Of a DNA stretch of 43,810 nt, positions 43,713 to 43,810 are shown in pieces. This DNA is from Psychrobacter pasteurii (lineage in GTDB: Bacteria; Pseudomonadota; Gammaproteobacteria; Pseudomonadales; Moraxellaceae), in assembly GCF_900162815.1 (NCBI RefSeq), contig NZ_FUGD01000116.1, forward strand, positions 1 to 43,810, given 5' to 3'. The notes below the pieces were generated by a model. That model was not told the origin of the DNA. It made no database searches and saw only the letters and a program-made list of their open reading frames with translations. Every line of letters starts with the position of its first letter. Positions within the stretch are counted from its first letter, which is position 1. Position numbers and translations under genes: made by a program.

Positions 43713-43810
43713 TGAACTGACCCCCAAATGTTGGACGGTTTAGTTTAGATCAAGGACTGAGTTCTGTATTGCACAGGACTCAGTCCTTTTAGTTTAAGTT
43801 GAATACGTTC
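43713..43810 (-). mobile_element. IS3-family insertion sequence, one end (truncated by the window)
   Basis: The terminal sequence TGAACTGACCCCCAAATG starts at 43713 and resembles IS3-group (IS150-like) ends. It is followed by the 3' end of a transposase frame read leftwards. The rest of the element continues beyond the window, so its completeness, target duplication and exact name cannot be judged. Confidence 0.85.
43745..43810 (-). CDS. IS3-family transposase, C-terminal end (partial)
   Basis: Only the last 21 residues are present (ERIQLKLKGLSPVQYRTQSLI, in part). This matches the usual C-terminus of IS3/IS150-type DDE transposases (N-x-ERIQxKLKGLSPxxYR). The stop is 32 bp inside the element end. 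The coding DNA is itself palindromic: 43752-43762 pairs with 43778-43788, extended by CTGT/ACAG inside, a stem of about 16 bp. Confidence 0.88.
   Translation of the reverse strand, partial: ERIQLKLKGLSPVQYRTQSLI

Overview
The window looks like chromosomal DNA of a gamma-proteobacterium of the Moraxellaceae, most likely Psychrobacter or a close relative. This is an inference from protein flavour, moderate AT-richness, the gene order trpF-trpB-trpA-accD-folC and cold-associated genes; no 16S gene is present. Most of it is ordinary core genome. There is one IS3-type insertion edge at the right end and a few accessory or regulatory patches.

Layout. 1-5.9 kb: end of an FAD-linked 2-hydroxyacid oxidase, a HutC-type GntR regulator, a MatC/SLC13-like carboxylate permease and a complete tripartite tricarboxylate transporter (tctC-tctB-tctA), with hairpins and dyads between them. 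6.0-8.7 kb: a tight leftward operon of an ACR3/bile-acid-symporter-like permease, an HNH nuclease and a class I SAM methyltransferase. 8.9-19.2 kb: tRNA-Val(GAC), proS, a DUF4230 protein, a photolyase, then trpF, trpB, trpA, accD and folC. 19.6-25.0 kb: a type I secretion trio (TolC-like, LapB-like ABC exporter, HlyD-like adaptor), with a long disordered tail on the exporter. 25.2-25.4 kb: tRNA-Val(TAC) and tRNA-Asp(GTC) behind a near-perfect sigma70 promoter. 25.7-30.0 kb: an aldehyde dehydrogenase and a nitric-oxide response cluster (nsrR, a CopD-like membrane protein, nnrS). 30.1-35.1 kb: a ThiF/MoeB-like protein, an ABC1 kinase, aroQ, a cold-shock protein with a long leader, and an RhlB-like helicase. 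35.2-43.6 kb: a His/Met-tailed TauE/SafE-like protein and ccoS (cbb3 oxidase maturation), a YdcF-like protein, murB, a low-molecular-weight phosphatase, Hsp15, ilvA, rpiA and an alpha/beta hydrolase. 43.71 kb to the end: the 3' end of an IS3-family element.

How parts fit. The left end looks like a carboxylate-uptake and oxidation locus under a GntR regulator. nsrR and nnrS form an NO-sensing pair: upstream of nnrS an 18-bp inverted repeat encloses an NsrR-box-like sequence. The TauE/SafE-like protein and CcoS probably serve copper delivery and assembly of cbb3 oxidase.

The most interesting unexplained signal is in the gap between nnrS and the thiF-like gene. A Fur-box-like site (14 of 15 positions of the 7-1-7 model) directly abuts a leftward -35/-10 promoter, and an intrinsic terminator lies about 150 nt downstream with no ORF between. 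This is what a Fur-repressed small RNA would look like. Other points worth a second look are the permease-HNH-methyltransferase operon, the NsrR-like regulator with an insertion inside its cluster-binding loop, and the repeated beta-strand-like motif in the exporter tail. No CRISPR array, prophage or integron was seen.
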